Assembly (NCBI GenBank): GCA_018400545.1
Contig: JAGYLT010000119.1
Span: 1 to 7,027, forward strand
Reading direction: 5' to 3'
From: Bacteroidales bacterium
GTDB taxonomy: Bacteria; Bacteroidota; Bacteroidia; Bacteroidales; 4484-276
DNA: 7,027 nucleotides
In this document: in pieces, positions 6,457 to 7,027 of the stretch
Layout: each line of letters opens with the position of its first letter
How positions within the stretch are numbered: position 1 is the stretch's first letter
Translations under genes and position numbers: made by a program
Notes under the pieces: generated by a model
Seen by the model: only the letters and a program-made list of their open reading frames with translations
Database searches by the model: none
Told to the model about the DNA's origin: nothing

Positions 6457-7027
6457 TCAATATCATGAAAAGCCTTTTTGGCATTTTCGACAAAACTTCT
6501 CACCAGCTTTCTGCTTTTCGTCCCATCGTTATTTTCCACACCGGTATGCACATCAACTCCGGCAGGCCGGGTAGCCACCACAGCTTTGTAAATGTTTTCA
6601 GGATTTAAACCGCCGGCAATGATAACCGGATTTTTACTTTGCTTCACTATTTCGCGGCTAACATTCCAGTCGTGTGTTTTGCCCGTGGCCCCGGAAGCGC
6701 CGGTTTCGGGGTCAAAGGTATCTGTGATAAACGCATCCACCAGGGGTTCGAAATATTGCATGTTTTTAATAGCAACATCAGCCTTCCCGGGATGGATTAC
6801 CAGGCTTTTCCAGATTTCAACTTTTGGGAATAATTTCCGAAGCTCTTCAATTTCAGCCTGTTCAACCCTTCCATGCAGTTGCACGATGCTGCATCCCAGT
6901 TTCTGCATGAGTTCGTAAACTGTTTTCGGATGGTGATGATAGGTTATCAGAACTGGAAAAACATGCCCGGGCAATTGTTTAATGATTGCTGCAGCGGTAG
7001 TCAGGGTGGTGTCTTCCCGGTGGAAGT
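6444..7027 (-). CDS. TrpF-family (phosphoribosylanthranilate isomerase-like) protein, C-terminal part, start beyond window
   Basis: About 194 residues are visible; the frame is open to the right edge, so the N-terminus is missing. TrpF is a (beta/alpha)8 barrel enzyme that isomerises phosphoribosylanthranilate in tryptophan synthesis. Family features in order are I-V-Q-L-H-G after the middle strand, the T-G-K-T-H-D-W segment whose Asp fits the catalytic acid, then I-I-A-G-G-L-N-P-E-N and G-V-D-V-H-T-G-V-E, the phosphate-binding loops. The catalytic Cys normally near the N-terminus (K-I-C-G) is outside the window. The first visible residues (R-E-D-T-T-L-T) and L-I-T-Y-H-H-H-P in place of the usual V-G-V-F-V-N suggest a divergent TrpF-like clade rather than a classical TrpF. 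No other trp gene is visible, so tryptophan synthesis is not assured. An internal TTG at 6974 is not the start, because homologous sequence continues upstream. The gene is convergent with anmK, with no visible terminator between them. Confidence 0.78.
   Translation of the reverse strand, partial: FHREDTTLTTAAAIIKQLPGHVFPVLITYHHHPKTVYELMQKLGCSIVQLHGRVEQAEIEELRKLFPKVEIWKSLVIHPGKADVAIKNMQYFEPLVDAFITDTFDPETGASGATGKTHDWNVSREIVKQSKNPVIIAGGLNPENIYKAVVATRPAGVDVHTGVENNDGTKSRKLVRSFVENAKKAFHDIDQVK

Overview
The window is a stretch of chromosome from a Bacteroidota bacterium, probably class Bacteroidia or a relative. The evidence is protein content. Three type IX secretion (T9SS) and gliding proteins found only in this phylum (PorU, a PorP/SprF-family protein and GldJ) sit together, and the housekeeping genes beside them have Bacteroidota-style sequences. 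Start regions are AT-rich and mostly lack a clear Shine-Dalgarno sequence, which also fits the phylum. I see no insertion sequence, CRISPR array, tRNA, rRNA or phage gene.

Layout. Positions 1-1152, minus strand: N-terminal 384 residues of PorU, the T9SS sortase; the rest lies beyond the left edge. Positions 1153-1463: a 311-base AT-rich divergent intergenic region. Positions 1464-2453, plus: a PorP/SprF-family outer-membrane protein. Positions 2487-3979, plus: the GldJ lipoprotein, split by a frameshift at about 3492-3499. Positions 3996-4065: a long two-part hairpin with a T tract, a strong intrinsic terminator. Positions 4100-5398, plus: MurF. Positions 5398-6456, plus: AnmK, overlapping MurF by one base with a GTG start and a good Shine-Dalgarno sequence. 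Positions 6444-7027, minus: C-terminal part of a TrpF-family protein, convergent with anmK and overlapping it by 13 bases.

How the genes work together. The left half concerns protein export and surface attachment: GldJ is an outer-membrane lipoprotein of the T9SS/gliding machinery, PorP/SprF proteins are beta-barrel partners of the system, and PorU processes and attaches the exported cargo. The right half concerns peptidoglycan: MurF completes the UDP-MurNAc-pentapeptide precursor, and AnmK returns anhydroMurNAc from wall turnover to MurNAc-6-phosphate. The terminator separates these two plus-strand units. The trpF-like gene belongs to another transcription unit.

I find no convincing evidence of an undescribed biological system. 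The points most worth a second look are the gldJ frameshift at a conserved motif, the elaborate gldJ-murF hairpin, the tight murF-anmK coupling and the atypical TrpF-like protein.
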